From: Pseudomonas sp. BCA17
Lineage (GTDB): Bacteria > Pseudomonadota > Gammaproteobacteria > Pseudomonadales > Pseudomonadaceae
Reading direction: 5' to 3'
Assembly: GCF_004519405.1 (NCBI RefSeq)
Contig: NZ_SGWI01000007.1
Coordinates: 310,001-374,000, forward strand
DNA length: 64,000 nucleotides
This document shows, in pieces, positions 51,548 through 60,147 of this stretch. The position numbers were made by a program, and so were the translations under genes. Below the pieces are notes generated by a model. It was not told where the DNA came from. It saw only the letters and a list, made by a program, of their open reading frames with translations, and did no database searches. Numbering within the stretch: position 1 is the first letter of the stretch; each line of letters begins with the position of its first letter.

Positions 51548-52278
51548 GGGGCGGCACTCGCTAAGGGTTTACGCGCTACGCAGTTGACCAGGGTTTCTTC
51601 GCGCTGGCCCACCGGCGGCGGATTGCGCAGGCCCCAGCGTTCGAGCAGGCCGAAATCGCTGGCGCGACTCCACCACAAATACGGGTACGAGACGTTCTGC
51701 GGGCCAAATTCAAAGCCCTGCTCGCGAAGCATCTCCAGGTATTCTTCGGCGCTCTTCTGCACGTGCATCGGGTGGCGGAAAAGCCAGCGGATCACCCAGG
51801 TATCGATATAGGCTTCGGTGGACTCGGCAAACAGCAAATAGCCTCCGGGCTTGAGTACCCGATAGAACTCTTTGAGTGCGCGATGCTGTTCGACCAGATG
51901 ATGGAAGGTCTGGTGGCAGAACAGGATGTCGACGCTTTCGTCCGGCACCTGCAGGGTCGCGCAGTCGCTGCCGATCAGTTCCACTGCCATGCCCTGGCGT
52001 GCGGCTTCGGCCTGGCTCAGCGTCAGGCTGTGGGGGTCGGCGTCCAGGCCGATCAAGCGCTCAGGCGCAAACACCTGCTGCAAATAGCGAAACGACTTAC
52101 CCTGGCCGCAACCCGCGTCCAGCAACACCGGCGCCACCGGCAATGGTTCGCTGAACAAGCTGCGCAGGTCGTTGATCGCCACGCGCAACACATGGTGCTG
52201 CCAGGTGTGGCTGCGCAGGAACCAGAAACCGAAACGGGTTTCTTCGACGTAGTTCTTACTCAGGTACTGGGTGGTCAT
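51544..52278 (-). CDS. Class I SAM-dependent methyltransferase
   Basis: A 244-residue methyltransferase with motif I LLDAGCGQGKSFRYL, the acidic loop end LIGLDADPHSL and the motif FYRVLKPGGYLLFAEST. Aryl polyenes often carry a methyl on the aromatic ring or an O-methyl group, so this enzyme probably modifies the aryl head. The target position is not deducible. It overlaps the flavoprotein gene (ATGA) and the DUF3261 gene (ATGA). Confidence 0.87.
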   Translation of the reverse strand: MTTQYLSKNYVEETRFGFWFLRSHTWQHHVLRVAINDLRSLFSEPLPVAPVLLDAGCGQGKSFRYLQQVFAPERLIGLDADPHSLTLSQAEAARQGMAVELIGSDCATLQVPDESVDILFCHQTFHHLVEQHRALKEFYRVLKPGGYLLFAESTEAYIDTWVIRWLFRHPMHVQKSAEEYLEMLREQGFEFGPQNVSYPYLWWSRASDFGLLERWGLRNPPPVGQREETLVNCVARKPLASAAP

Positions 52279-53522
52279 ACCGTTTCACTCGCACAAATTT
52301 CCGACAACATCCGCAATCGCCGCTTGGGTTCGCTGACAAACGGGTTACGTTCATCCCAGGCATAACCGGCGAGGATCGCGCTGATCATCCGGCGGATCTC
52401 GGGTGAACTGCCCGGATGGAAGATCACGTCCTGGAACGTCCCCGCATACCAGCCTTCGACGTAGCAGCGGAAGGTATCGACACCGCGCTTCAGCGGCTCG
52501 GCAAACTCGGTCTGCCAGTCCACGCTTTCGCCCTGCAGTTGGCGATGCAGCACGCCGGCCGCCATGCTCGCCGAACGCATGGCAATGGTCACGCCCGAGG
52601 AGAACACCGGGTCGAGGAACTCCGCCGCGTTGCCCAACAGCGCAAAGCCCGGTCCGTGCAGGGTTTTGACGTTGGCCGCATAACCGCCGATGGTGCGCGC
52701 CGGCGTGTCCCAGACGGCGTTTTGCAGTACCGCGCTCAGGCTCGGGGTGTCGTCGATGAAGCTGCGCAGGCAAGCGTCGAGGTCGCTGTCGCGGCCGTCA
52801 AAATGTTCTTTGGCCGCTACTACACCCACCGAACAACGTCCGTCGCTGAATGGGATGGTCCAGAACCAGATGTCGCGCTTCGTCGGGTGGGAGGTCACGA
52901 GGATTTTGCTGCGGTCGAAACCCGGGTGCGTGATACGGTCTTCGACGTGAGTGAATACCGCCTGGCGCAACGGGAAATTCGAGGGTGCCTCCAGCGCCAG
53001 CAAGCGCGGCAACACCCGGCCATAACCGCTGGCATCCAGCACGAACTTGGCCTTGATGTGGTACTCGCTGCCGTTCTCCCGGCGGATATGCAGGTAGCGG
53101 CACTCGCCGCTCAAGTCCACACCCGCGACGGTTTCGCCGTAGCGGATGTCCACGCCTTGCAGTGCGGCCTGATCGGCCAGCAACTTGTCGAACTCGCCGC
53201 GCTGCACCTGGAAGGTGGTCGGCTTGCCGTTGCTGAACGTGTCGCCGAAGTCAAACGCGCTATAGCGCTCGCCCCAGGCGAACGCCGCACCGGTTTTCAC
53301 CTGGAAACCCGCCGCTTGCACGGCGTCGAGCATGCCGGCTTCTTCGATAAAGTCGATGCAGTGGGACAACAGGCTTTCGCCAATGGAGAACCGCGGGAAA
53401 TGCTGGCGCTCGATGATCAATACATCATGCCCGTTGCGTTTTAACAGCGCGGCAGCGATAGCCCCGGATGGCCCTGCACCGATCACCACCACCTGGCGAC
53501 GTTCCATTTCAACTATTGGCAC
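52275..53522 (-). CDS. Flavin-dependent halogenase-like monooxygenase
   Basis: A 415-residue FAD protein. The N-terminal Rossmann motif is VVVIGAGPSGAIAAALL (about 11-27). It contains WFWTIP at residues 219-224, the WxWxIP motif that marks flavin-dependent halogenases, and Lys76 in FQVKTGAAFAWG, the position of the active-site lysine of the phenolic/pyrrolic halogenase group. The NAEFLDPVFSSGVTIAM block is the usual second FAD contact. Members in related clusters are often annotated simply as FAD-dependent oxidoreductases, so halogenation is inference. Start is GTG 53522 with AAGGAG six bases upstream. The gap to the exporter gene is 33 bases. Confidence 0.82.
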   Translation of the reverse strand: MPIVEMERRQVVVIGAGPSGAIAAALLKRNGHDVLIIERQHFPRFSIGESLLSHCIDFIEEAGMLDAVQAAGFQVKTGAAFAWGERYSAFDFGDTFSNGKPTTFQVQRGEFDKLLADQAALQGVDIRYGETVAGVDLSGECRYLHIRRENGSEYHIKAKFVLDASGYGRVLPRLLALEAPSNFPLRQAVFTHVEDRITHPGFDRSKILVTSHPTKRDIWFWTIPFSDGRCSVGVVAAKEHFDGRDSDLDACLRSFIDDTPSLSAVLQNAVWDTPARTIGGYAANVKTLHGPGFALLGNAAEFLDPVFSSGVTIAMRSASMAAGVLHRQLQGESVDWQTEFAEPLKRGVDTFRCYVEGWYAGTFQDVIFHPGSSPEIRRMISAILAGYAWDERNPFVSEPKRRLRMLSEICASETV

Positions 53523-53555
53523 GAGAGCTCCTTGCCACTTTGGCGATCACGGTAT

Positions 53556-55868
53556 TCATGAGGCATGTCTCTGTTGCCCGGCCCAGGGCGCCAGCATAAA
53601 GCTGAACGCCAGGCCCAGGCTGACCGACAGGCCGAAATTGCTCACAGCCGGTGTACTCGACACCGCCAGCAGGCCGAACGACAACCAGGTCGTCAGTGCT
53701 GCCAGCAGCGTCCCCAGAAGGCTCACGGCCGAGCCGCCGATCTGCTCGCGCATCAGGATGGCGTAGTCGACGCTGATGGCTGTGACCAGCAGCAGGCCGA
53801 ACAGGCTGAACAAGGTCAACGGCTGGCCCAGCCAGCCGAGGCTGGCAAGGCTGCACAGGGCCGCCAGCAACGGCAGGGCGACGATGCGCAAGGCGCCGCC
53901 GAAACCGAACGGCAAGATCAGCAGCAACACGATCAGCACGCACGACATCAGCTTCAATTCCGCGGCGCTGACCTGCGTGTCGGCGAACACCCGGTTCAAG
54001 TCACCCAGGCGGTCCACCAACTGCACACCGGGTAAATCCAGTGCCTGTACGCGCAGCAACGCCGGGTTGTTCAAGCCTTGCAGGCTGACCATCGCGGCCA
54101 CGCCGCCGTCCACCTGGCCCAGCCACAGTGTGCGCCAGGGTTCGGCCAGCGGGCCTTTCAGCGCGGCGTCGATGTCTTCGGTTGGTAACGCCTGCAACTG
54201 CGCCACTTCAGCCTGCAGGGCGCTCGCCGGTATTGCGAGGTCCAGCAGTGGTTGCCAGTGCTGCGCCAGGTTGTTCAACCCGTCACGCAGCTGTTGCTGT
54301 TCGGCGGGCAGGTTGACCAGTTGATTGAGCGCCAGGTAACCCTGCAGCTTGTTCATGTTCACCAGTTGATCCAGACGCTGGCCCAGTGCGGCCTGGCGCT
54401 CGAGCAACTGCTGCTGGTTCTCCGCCCGCACCAGGAAGAACTGGCTGGTCGGCTGAAAACCGGTGATGCGCGCCACGGCCTGGGCTTCCTGCAGCAATTG
54501 CGGCGGTGCGCCGATCCACTGGCGGATATCGTTCTTGGTGTTCAGGTGCCATAGGCCGCCTGCGCAAAACAGCAACAGCAATGCCAGCAGCACCGGGCTC
54601 GGCACGCGCTTGAGCAGCGCCGCACGCACTTGCCACAACCCCTCGGCAATACGCAGCGGCCACTGCGCGGGGTGCAGTTCCACACCCTTGAGCAGCGCCG
54701 GCAGCAGGCACACGGCCGACAGATACGCGCCCACCAGCCCGGCGGCGGAGAACACCGCGATTTGCGTCAGGGCAGGGAACGGCGTCCAGGCCAGCGCCAG
54801 GTAGCCGATGCAGCTGGTGGCCAGGCTCAGGCTCAGCCCGGGCAGGGTGATGCGTAACGCCGGCCAACTGCGCCACGGGCTCATGCTCCAGCTTTTCGAC
54901 AGGTAGTGCAGGGGGTAATCCACTGCCACACCAATCAGGCTGGAGCCCAGTACCAACGTCATCACATGCATGTGGCCGAACAGCGCCACACAGGCCACCG
55001 CGCCGAACAGCATGCCTGCCAGCACCGGGACAAACGCCAGCAGCACGCGCCAACGGCGGAACGCCAGCAACAGCAACAACAGGATGCCGAGGGTGGCGCC
55101 GCCGCCGACCCAGGTGATTTCCCGCGTGGCTTGCTGCTGCCCATTGGCCGCGTACAGCAGGCCGCTGGCGGCGAGCAGTTGCGCGCCGTGTTCGCCGGCC
55201 TGGGTGCGGCTGGCCTTGAGCAGGTCGGCCACTTGCAGCGGTAGTTTCATATCGAAGGCATTGCCGGTGGTACGCGCCCGCAGCAACACCCAGCTTTTAC
55301 CGTCGGCATCGGCGATCAGCGCACCGCTGCCGATATCCAGCTGCACCGAACCGTGTTGCGGCTGGCTGCTCTGGATGCGCCCGGTCAGGCCGAGCCAGTC
55401 ATCCTGGCTCGGCACCAGGCTGAACCCGGTGAAAGGGTCGAACAACGCTTGCACGCGCTGTTGGATAAACGCGTCGGGATGTTCGATCAGTTGTTCGCGG
55501 TCCTTGGCCGAGAGCATTGCCAGCCGCCCGCGCAGTAACTGTTCGCGCAGTGCCGGCAAGTCGGCTTGCAGGTTCCACTGCACCTTTTCAAACAGGCCGC
55601 TGGCCTGCCAGCGCTCGCCCAGTTGCTGCGCCACGCTTACCGCTTGCTGGCGGTCGGTGTGCCCCACCAGCACCAGCATCTCGCGGTTCAACGGTTCCTG
55701 CATGCGCTGCTCGGCTTGCAGTTCCAGGGCATCCGGCGTATTGCCCGGCACCAGCTCCATCAGGTTGGCCGACAGTGGCGCACCTTGGCGCCACTGCCAG
55801 CCGGCCACGGCCAGTACGGCCACCAGCAGGATCAGGAACAGGCGCGGCAGCAGGCGCTCACTGGGCAA
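53556..55868 (-). CDS. MMPL/RND-type exporter of the aryl polyene cluster
   Basis: A 770-residue inner membrane transporter of the MMPL type: an N-terminal transmembrane segment (about 8-25), a periplasmic domain, a first block of five segments (from about 235: LGILLLLLLAFRRWRVLLAFVPVLAGMLFG), a second periplasmic domain and a second membrane block at the C-terminus, with the conserved acidic segment GVAVDYPLHYL. It probably extracts the finished aryl polyene lipid for transport by the LolA-like protein. Its first 11 bases overlap the LolA-like gene. Confidence 0.9.
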   Translation of the reverse strand: MPSERLLPRLFLILLVAVLAVAGWQWRQGAPLSANLMELVPGNTPDALELQAEQRMQEPLNREMLVLVGHTDRQQAVSVAQQLGERWQASGLFEKVQWNLQADLPALREQLLRGRLAMLSAKDREQLIEHPDAFIQQRVQALFDPFTGFSLVPSQDDWLGLTGRIQSSQPQHGSVQLDIGSGALIADADGKSWVLLRARTTGNAFDMKLPLQVADLLKASRTQAGEHGAQLLAASGLLYAANGQQQATREITWVGGGATLGILLLLLLAFRRWRVLLAFVPVLAGMLFGAVACVALFGHMHVMTLVLGSSLIGVAVDYPLHYLSKSWSMSPWRSWPALRITLPGLSLSLATSCIGYLALAWTPFPALTQIAVFSAAGLVGAYLSAVCLLPALLKGVELHPAQWPLRIAEGLWQVRAALLKRVPSPVLLALLLLFCAGGLWHLNTKNDIRQWIGAPPQLLQEAQAVARITGFQPTSQFFLVRAENQQQLLERQAALGQRLDQLVNMNKLQGYLALNQLVNLPAEQQQLRDGLNNLAQHWQPLLDLAIPASALQAEVAQLQALPTEDIDAALKGPLAEPWRTLWLGQVDGGVAAMVSLQGLNNPALLRVQALDLPGVQLVDRLGDLNRVFADTQVSAAELKLMSCVLIVLLLILPFGFGGALRIVALPLLAALCSLASLGWLGQPLTLFSLFGLLLVTAISVDYAILMREQIGGSAVSLLGTLLAALTTWLSFGLLAVSSTPAVSNFGLSVSLGLAFSFMLAPWAGQQRHAS

Positions 55869-56541
55869 AGTCGTGTTGCTCCGCGTCAGTCAGGGGCCGG
55901 CTTGCCGTGCTGTCCTGCATGCGCAGCACGGTGCTGTCGCCCTGGGTTTCGAGCAATTGGATGGTTTGCACCAATTCGCCGCCGTCGATATTGATCTGGG
56001 TGAACACCTGCTTGAGCAGTAACGAGCGTGGAACCAGCGTCAGCTTCCACTGGTTGGCTTCGCCTTGCAGTTGCAGCTCAAAGTCGCGCTGCAAACCACT
56101 GCTGTCGCCCTGGAGCACCGCGAGAAACAAGCGGTTCTGTTCGGCACCGGTGCTCTTGTTCGGCAGCAGTTGCCAGCCGTCGGCGTCGCGCCGGGCGATG
56201 CCCTGGGCGCTGATGCGGTAGTCCTGTTGCAACGGGGTTTTGAGCAGCCACAGCAGGCCGTGGTCTTTGGCCAGCACGAAAGTGCCTTTGCTGACCAAGG
56301 GCTGGGGCAGGGCGCGCAGGTGTTTTTCCTGGATGAAGTTGCCGTGGATCACCGACGGTTTTGCCAACTGCTCGCTTAGCTGCTGCAGGTCAAAAGCATG
56401 AGCGCTCAGACTTAGCAGCAACCCAACCCCTGTAGGCGCGAGCTTGCTCGCGAAAAACCTGAGGGCGCGGCGCAGTGTCAGGCAGCCCGCATTCACGTTG
56501 ACGATTTTCGCCGGCAAGCCGGCTCCTACAGGGGATCTCAT
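55858..56541 (-). CDS. LolA-like outer-membrane carrier protein with REPIN-derived N-terminus
   Basis: A 227-residue LolA-type periplasmic carrier: the mature part begins FDLQQLSEQLAKPSVIHGNFIQEKHLRAL and continues with LVSKGTFVLAKDHGLLWLLKTP, the hydrophobic half-barrel pattern. It should ferry the polyene lipid to the outer membrane. The ATG at 56541 overlaps the thioesterase stop (ATGA) and has AAAGGG seven bases upstream. Codons 4-37 are formed by a complete REPIN (56431-56530); only the last part of the signal peptide (GVGLLLSLSAHA) looks original. The frame stays open through the insertion, so the signal peptide is now about 49 residues. Confidence 0.85.
   Translation of the reverse strand: MRSPVGAGLPAKIVNVNAGCLTLRRALRFFASKLAPTGVGLLLSLSAHAFDLQQLSEQLAKPSVIHGNFIQEKHLRALPQPLVSKGTFVLAKDHGLLWLLKTPLQQDYRISAQGIARRDADGWQLLPNKSTGAEQNRLFLAVLQGDSSGLQRDFELQLQGEANQWKLTLVPRSLLLKQVFTQINIDGGELVQTIQLLETQGDSTVLRMQDSTASRPLTDAEQHDFAQ
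56431..56530. repeat. REPIN, GTAGGAG type, inside a coding sequence
   Basis: Inverted REP pair TGTAGGCGCGAGCTTGCTCG on the left and CCGGCAAGCCGGCTCCTACA on the right, with the AAAAACCT inner arm, as in the intergenic REPIN at 26968-27068. It lies wholly within the 5' part of the LolA-like gene and adds no stop codon in that frame. Confidence 0.9.
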
Positions 56542-56963
56542 TGCAGTGCCCTTTCGACGGCGTCGGTGAAGACTTTGGGCGAGGCCAATTGCATCTCGCG
56601 GCTGGCGATTTCCACCGCCACCTGCACGGTGCTGGCGCGAGTCAGGCGCTCGCCGCTGGCCAGGTCGGTAATCAGGTAGTTGACCTTCAAGCGGTTCTCC
56701 CATTCCACGAGGCTGGCGCGCACATTGATGGTCTGGCCAAAGGTGGCGCCGCGTACGTAGCGCAGTTCCATGTCGATCACCGGCCAGGCGTAGCCCGAGG
56801 CCTGCATCTGCGTGTAGTTGTGGCCAAGCTTGTCCAGCAACGCACAGCGCGCCACTTCCAGGTACTTCACGTAATGCCCGTGCCACACCACGTGCATGGT
56901 GTCGATGTCGAAAAACGGCACGAGGATTTCAGTGTCGCAATGCAATACGCCCGGGCTACGCAT
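56538..56963 (-). CDS. 4HBT-type acyl thioesterase
   Basis: A 141-residue hotdog thioesterase of the YbgC/4-hydroxybenzoyl-CoA thioesterase type. The active-site region is VPFFDIDTMHVVWHGHYVKYLEVARC with the conserved aspartate, followed by the WPVIDMELRYVRGATFGQ strand. It may release acyl chains from ACP or proofread mis-primed ACP. The start at 56963 overlaps the ammonia-lyase gene by eight bases; the frame is open further upstream without similarity. The stop overlaps the LolA-like start. Confidence 0.87.
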   Translation of the reverse strand: MRSPGVLHCDTEILVPFFDIDTMHVVWHGHYVKYLEVARCALLDKLGHNYTQMQASGYAWPVIDMELRYVRGATFGQTINVRASLVEWENRLKVNYLITDLASGERLTRASTVQVAVEIASREMQLASPKVFTDAVERALQ

Positions 56964-58497
56964 GCAACCTCCAGTGTTGCTCGGCGATACGCTTGAGGCA
57001 CAGGCGCAGTTCGCCTTCCAGGGCACGGTCCTCGATGACCGGCGGGAAGTCTTTGGCCAGTTCCTCGTGCATGGCGGCCAGGGCCGGTGGCAGCGGTCGT
57101 GCATCCTCGGCCTGGGCGCGCAGCCACACCCCCTGGTTGGCGGCGAGCAAGGTGGCGGCAGCCACTTGTTCGGTCAGTTCCAGCACGCGGATCGCATCGC
57201 GGGCGGCGATGGTGCCCATGCTCACTTTGTCCTGGTTGTGGCACTCGGTGGAGCGCGAGAACACGCTGGCCGGCATGGTGTTTTTCAGCGCTTCGGCGGT
57301 CCAGGCGCTCGTGCCGATCTGCACGGCCTTGAACCCGTGGTTGATCATGGCGCGGTCCGCCGGCGCGCCGGACAGGTTGCTCGGCAGGCCATGGTTGTAA
57401 CGCACGTCCACCAGCAGCGCGAGCTGGCGGTCGAGCAGGTCGGCGACGTTGGCCACCAGGGTCTTGAGGCTGTCCATGGCGAAGGCGATATGCCCGCCGT
57501 AGAAGTGCCCGCCGTGCAGGACACGCTCTTCTTCAGCGTCGATGATCGGGTTGTCGTTGGCGCTGTTCAACTCGGTCTCGATAAACGAGCGCAGCCAGTT
57601 CAGGCTGTCGGCCAGCACGCCGAGTACGTGGGGGGCGCAGCGCAGCGAATAGCGGTCTTGCAGGCGATGCAGCGGCGCGGTCGGCGCATCGATTGCCAGG
57701 TCCTTGCGCAGCCAGGCGGCGACTTGCATTTGCCCTGGATGCGGTTTGGCGGCGAACAGGCGCTCGTCGAAGTGCTCCGGGTTGCCCTGCAGCGCCACCA
57801 CGTTCAGCGCGGTGATGCGCGTGGCCAATTGCAGCAGGTAGTCGGCGCGGGCGAAGGCCAGGCAGGCCAGGCCGGTCATCACGGCGGTGCCGTTCATCAG
57901 CGCCAGGGCTTCCTTGGGGCGCAATACCAGCGGCTGCCAACCCAGTTCGCGGTGCACGTCGGCGGCCTGGCGGCGTTCGCCACGGAACATCACCTCGCGT
58001 TCGCCGGACAAGGTCGCCGCCACGTAAGACAACGGCGTCAGATCGCCGCTGGCGCCCACCGAGCCTTCCTCCGGGATCAGCGGCAGCACGTCGTGTTCGA
58101 GAAATGCGTGCAGGCGCTCCAGCAGTTCGACACGCACGCCGGAAACCCCGTGGCAGAGTGACTGCAAACGTGCGGCCAGCACGGCACGGGTAGCCTGTGC
58201 GTCGAGCAACTTGCCCAGCCCGCAGCCGTGGAAGGTGTACAGGTGACGGGGCAGGGCTTCGACGTGTTGCAGCGGTACCGCCACCACGCACGAGTCGCCG
58301 TAGCCGGTGGTCACGCCGTAGATCACGCCTTCCTTGTCCAGCAGTGAGTCGAGGAACTGTGCGCCCTTGGCGATACGCTGGCGATATGCGGCGTCGTTCT
58401 GCAACTGCGTAGGCGCCTGGCGGTTGGCCAGGGCCAGCACGTCTTCAATGCGCAAGGCGCGTTCGCCAAAGGTTACCGGCTCAAGATGCGTCGTCAT
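56956..58497 (-). CDS. Aromatic amino acid ammonia-lyase (HAL/PAL/TAL family)
   Basis: A 513-residue MIO-dependent lyase. The self-cyclising triad is Ala149-Ser150-Gly151 in GSVGASGDLTPLSY, with the loop tyrosine in GVIYGVTTGYGDS (Tyr60). The substrate-selectivity dyad, Ser-His in housekeeping HutH, reads Phe89-His90 here (LYTFHGCG), which argues against histidine as substrate. In an aryl polyene cluster it would supply a cinnamate or 4-coumarate starter from Phe or Tyr; which one is not decidable from sequence alone. It starts 17 bases after the stop frame region of the acyltransferase and overlaps it by 17 bases. Confidence 0.9.
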   Translation of the reverse strand: MTTHLEPVTFGERALRIEDVLALANRQAPTQLQNDAAYRQRIAKGAQFLDSLLDKEGVIYGVTTGYGDSCVVAVPLQHVEALPRHLYTFHGCGLGKLLDAQATRAVLAARLQSLCHGVSGVRVELLERLHAFLEHDVLPLIPEEGSVGASGDLTPLSYVAATLSGEREVMFRGERRQAADVHRELGWQPLVLRPKEALALMNGTAVMTGLACLAFARADYLLQLATRITALNVVALQGNPEHFDERLFAAKPHPGQMQVAAWLRKDLAIDAPTAPLHRLQDRYSLRCAPHVLGVLADSLNWLRSFIETELNSANDNPIIDAEEERVLHGGHFYGGHIAFAMDSLKTLVANVADLLDRQLALLVDVRYNHGLPSNLSGAPADRAMINHGFKAVQIGTSAWTAEALKNTMPASVFSRSTECHNQDKVSMGTIAARDAIRVLELTEQVAAATLLAANQGVWLRAQAEDARPLPPALAAMHEELAKDFPPVIEDRALEGELRLCLKRIAEQHWRLHA

Positions 58498-59416
58498 CGG
58501 TCTTCCAGAAAGGGTAAAAGTTGAACCATTGTCGGGGGGCTTGCAGGCAGAACTGGCCCAGGCGTTCGGCGTAGCGCGCGGTCCATTGGGTAATGACCTG
58601 CTCGCGGGTGCTGCGCTTCCATTCGATCAATTGCGTGAAAGGCTCGATCGTCAGGCGATAGCGGCCGTCATGCTTGAGGCACATCAGCAGGTTGACCGGG
58701 CATTTGAGCAGGCCGGCCAGCAGCCATGGGCCTTGCGGGAAGGCCGCAGCATGCCCAAGGAAATCCACACGCACCTTGCGCCCGCCGTGCAACGGCACGC
58801 GGTCGCCGGCAATAGCCAGCCACTCGCCCTCGTCCAAGCGCTGGCTGAGCAGCAGCATGGTGGCCGGGTCCAGTTCGCTGACCTGGATCAGGCGCAGATG
58901 GGTCGCCCCGGCTTCGCCCAGCAGGCGGTTGAAACGCTCGGCGTGCTTGGTGTGCACCAGCACGTTCATGGTCACCTGTTCGCCGATCTCCGCCAGGGCG
59001 CGACAGACTTCCAGGTTGCCCAGGTGCGCGCCCACCAGCATCTGCCCGCGCTCGCCGCGCAGTTGCCCACGCAATTGCGCCGGGTCGTTTATTTCGATCT
59101 GTTCGATGTGCAGCTTGCCGTTCCATACGTCGAGCTTGTCGAGCAAGGAGTCGGCGAAGGCCATGAACTGGCCGAATACACTTTTATGGGTGGGCCGCAA
59201 TGCATCACGGCCGCTCCAGTGCGCCAGGCGCTGCTGGTATTCCCAGGCACTCCGGCGTGCCGTGCGGCCGAACAGGAAGAAGTACAACACGATGCCGTAC
59301 AGCAGCGGGCTCAGCAAGCGACGTCCCAGTACCTTGGCGGCGACGGCGGTGAGTTTCATCAGCCAGAAACTGCCGCGCTCCTCGCGGTCGGCCCAATGTT
59401 TATTGCTGTCGCTCAT
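58481..59416 (-). CDS. LpxL/HtrB-family lipid acyltransferase
   Basis: A 311-residue membrane-anchored acyltransferase of the lipid A biosynthesis type. A membrane segment lies near the N-terminus (LLSPLLYGIVLYFFLFG) and the catalytic HX4E motif is in GAHLGNLEVC. The QRLDEGEWLAIAGDRVP and FPQGPWLLAGLLKCPV blocks are typical of the group. It probably transfers the aryl polyene acyl chain or a fatty acid to a lipid or sugar anchor. The ATG at 59416 overlaps the glycosyltransferase stop (ATGA); the frame remains open 321 bases upstream without similarity. Confidence 0.88.
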   Translation of the reverse strand: MSDSNKHWADREERGSFWLMKLTAVAAKVLGRRLLSPLLYGIVLYFFLFGRTARRSAWEYQQRLAHWSGRDALRPTHKSVFGQFMAFADSLLDKLDVWNGKLHIEQIEINDPAQLRGQLRGERGQMLVGAHLGNLEVCRALAEIGEQVTMNVLVHTKHAERFNRLLGEAGATHLRLIQVSELDPATMLLLSQRLDEGEWLAIAGDRVPLHGGRKVRVDFLGHAAAFPQGPWLLAGLLKCPVNLLMCLKHDGRYRLTIEPFTQLIEWKRSTREQVITQWTARYAERLGQFCLQAPRQWFNFYPFWKTDDDAS

Positions 59417-60147
59417 GCCTGCCACCGCCGCCACAGGATTATCGGCATACGTACCAACATGCCGAAGAACAGCCGGGTGTGCATGGCTGAGATGCGCACG
59501 TTGTCGCGAAACAGGCGGAAGTGCGACAGGCCGTCGGTGGGGTAATGCACTTTTGTCGGCAGCCAGCGCATCGGTTGGTTGCGCCAGGCCAGGCGCACCA
59601 GGATGTCCGAGTCGAAATCCATGCGCGTGCCGATGTAGGCCGAGTCCATCAGGGCCAGCGTGGGCGCCAGCGGGTAAACACGAAAGCCGCACATCGAGTC
59701 GCGGATCTGCAGCGACAGGGTGTTGATCCACACCCATACGTGAGTCAGGTAACGCGCGTACAGGCGGCCCTTGGGCACGCTCTCATCGTATTCGGGGTAG
59801 CCGCAGATGACGGCCGTCGGATGGGCCCGCGAAGTGTCGAGGAAGGCCTGGACGTCACGCAGGTCGTGCTGGCCGTCGGCGTCCACCTGCAGGGCGTGGC
59901 TGAAGCCCAGGCGTGCAGCCTCGCGGAAACCGGCCATCACCGCACCGCCTTTGCCCTGGTTGCTCGGCAAGGTCAGCAGGGTGACATGCTCAAGCATCGC
60001 CAATTGCGCCAACACTGCCGCGCAGGCCGGGCTACTGCCGTCATCCACCAACAGGCACGGCAAGCCGCTGTCCAGAAGGTTGCGGACCACGGCCGGCACG
60101 GCGGCTTCGTGGTTGTAGACCGGGATCAGGGCGCAAGGCTTATGCAT
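59413..60147 (-). CDS. Glycosyltransferase family 2
   Basis: A 244-residue GT-A glycosyltransferase: the nucleotide-sugar motif LLVDDGSSPA (about 33-42), the DXD-type motif LQVDADGQHD and the dolichol-phosphate-mannose-synthase-like acceptor region. The C-terminal part (MHTRLFFGMLVRMPIILWRRW) is hydrophobic and may sit on the membrane. It would glycosylate the lipid anchor or the polyene. It overlaps the ligase-dehydratase gene by eight bases. Confidence 0.9.
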   Translation of the reverse strand: MHKPCALIPVYNHEAAVPAVVRNLLDSGLPCLLVDDGSSPACAAVLAQLAMLEHVTLLTLPSNQGKGGAVMAGFREAARLGFSHALQVDADGQHDLRDVQAFLDTSRAHPTAVICGYPEYDESVPKGRLYARYLTHVWVWINTLSLQIRDSMCGFRVYPLAPTLALMDSAYIGTRMDFDSDILVRLAWRNQPMRWLPTKVHYPTDGLSHFRLFRDNVRISAMHTRLFFGMLVRMPIILWRRWQA

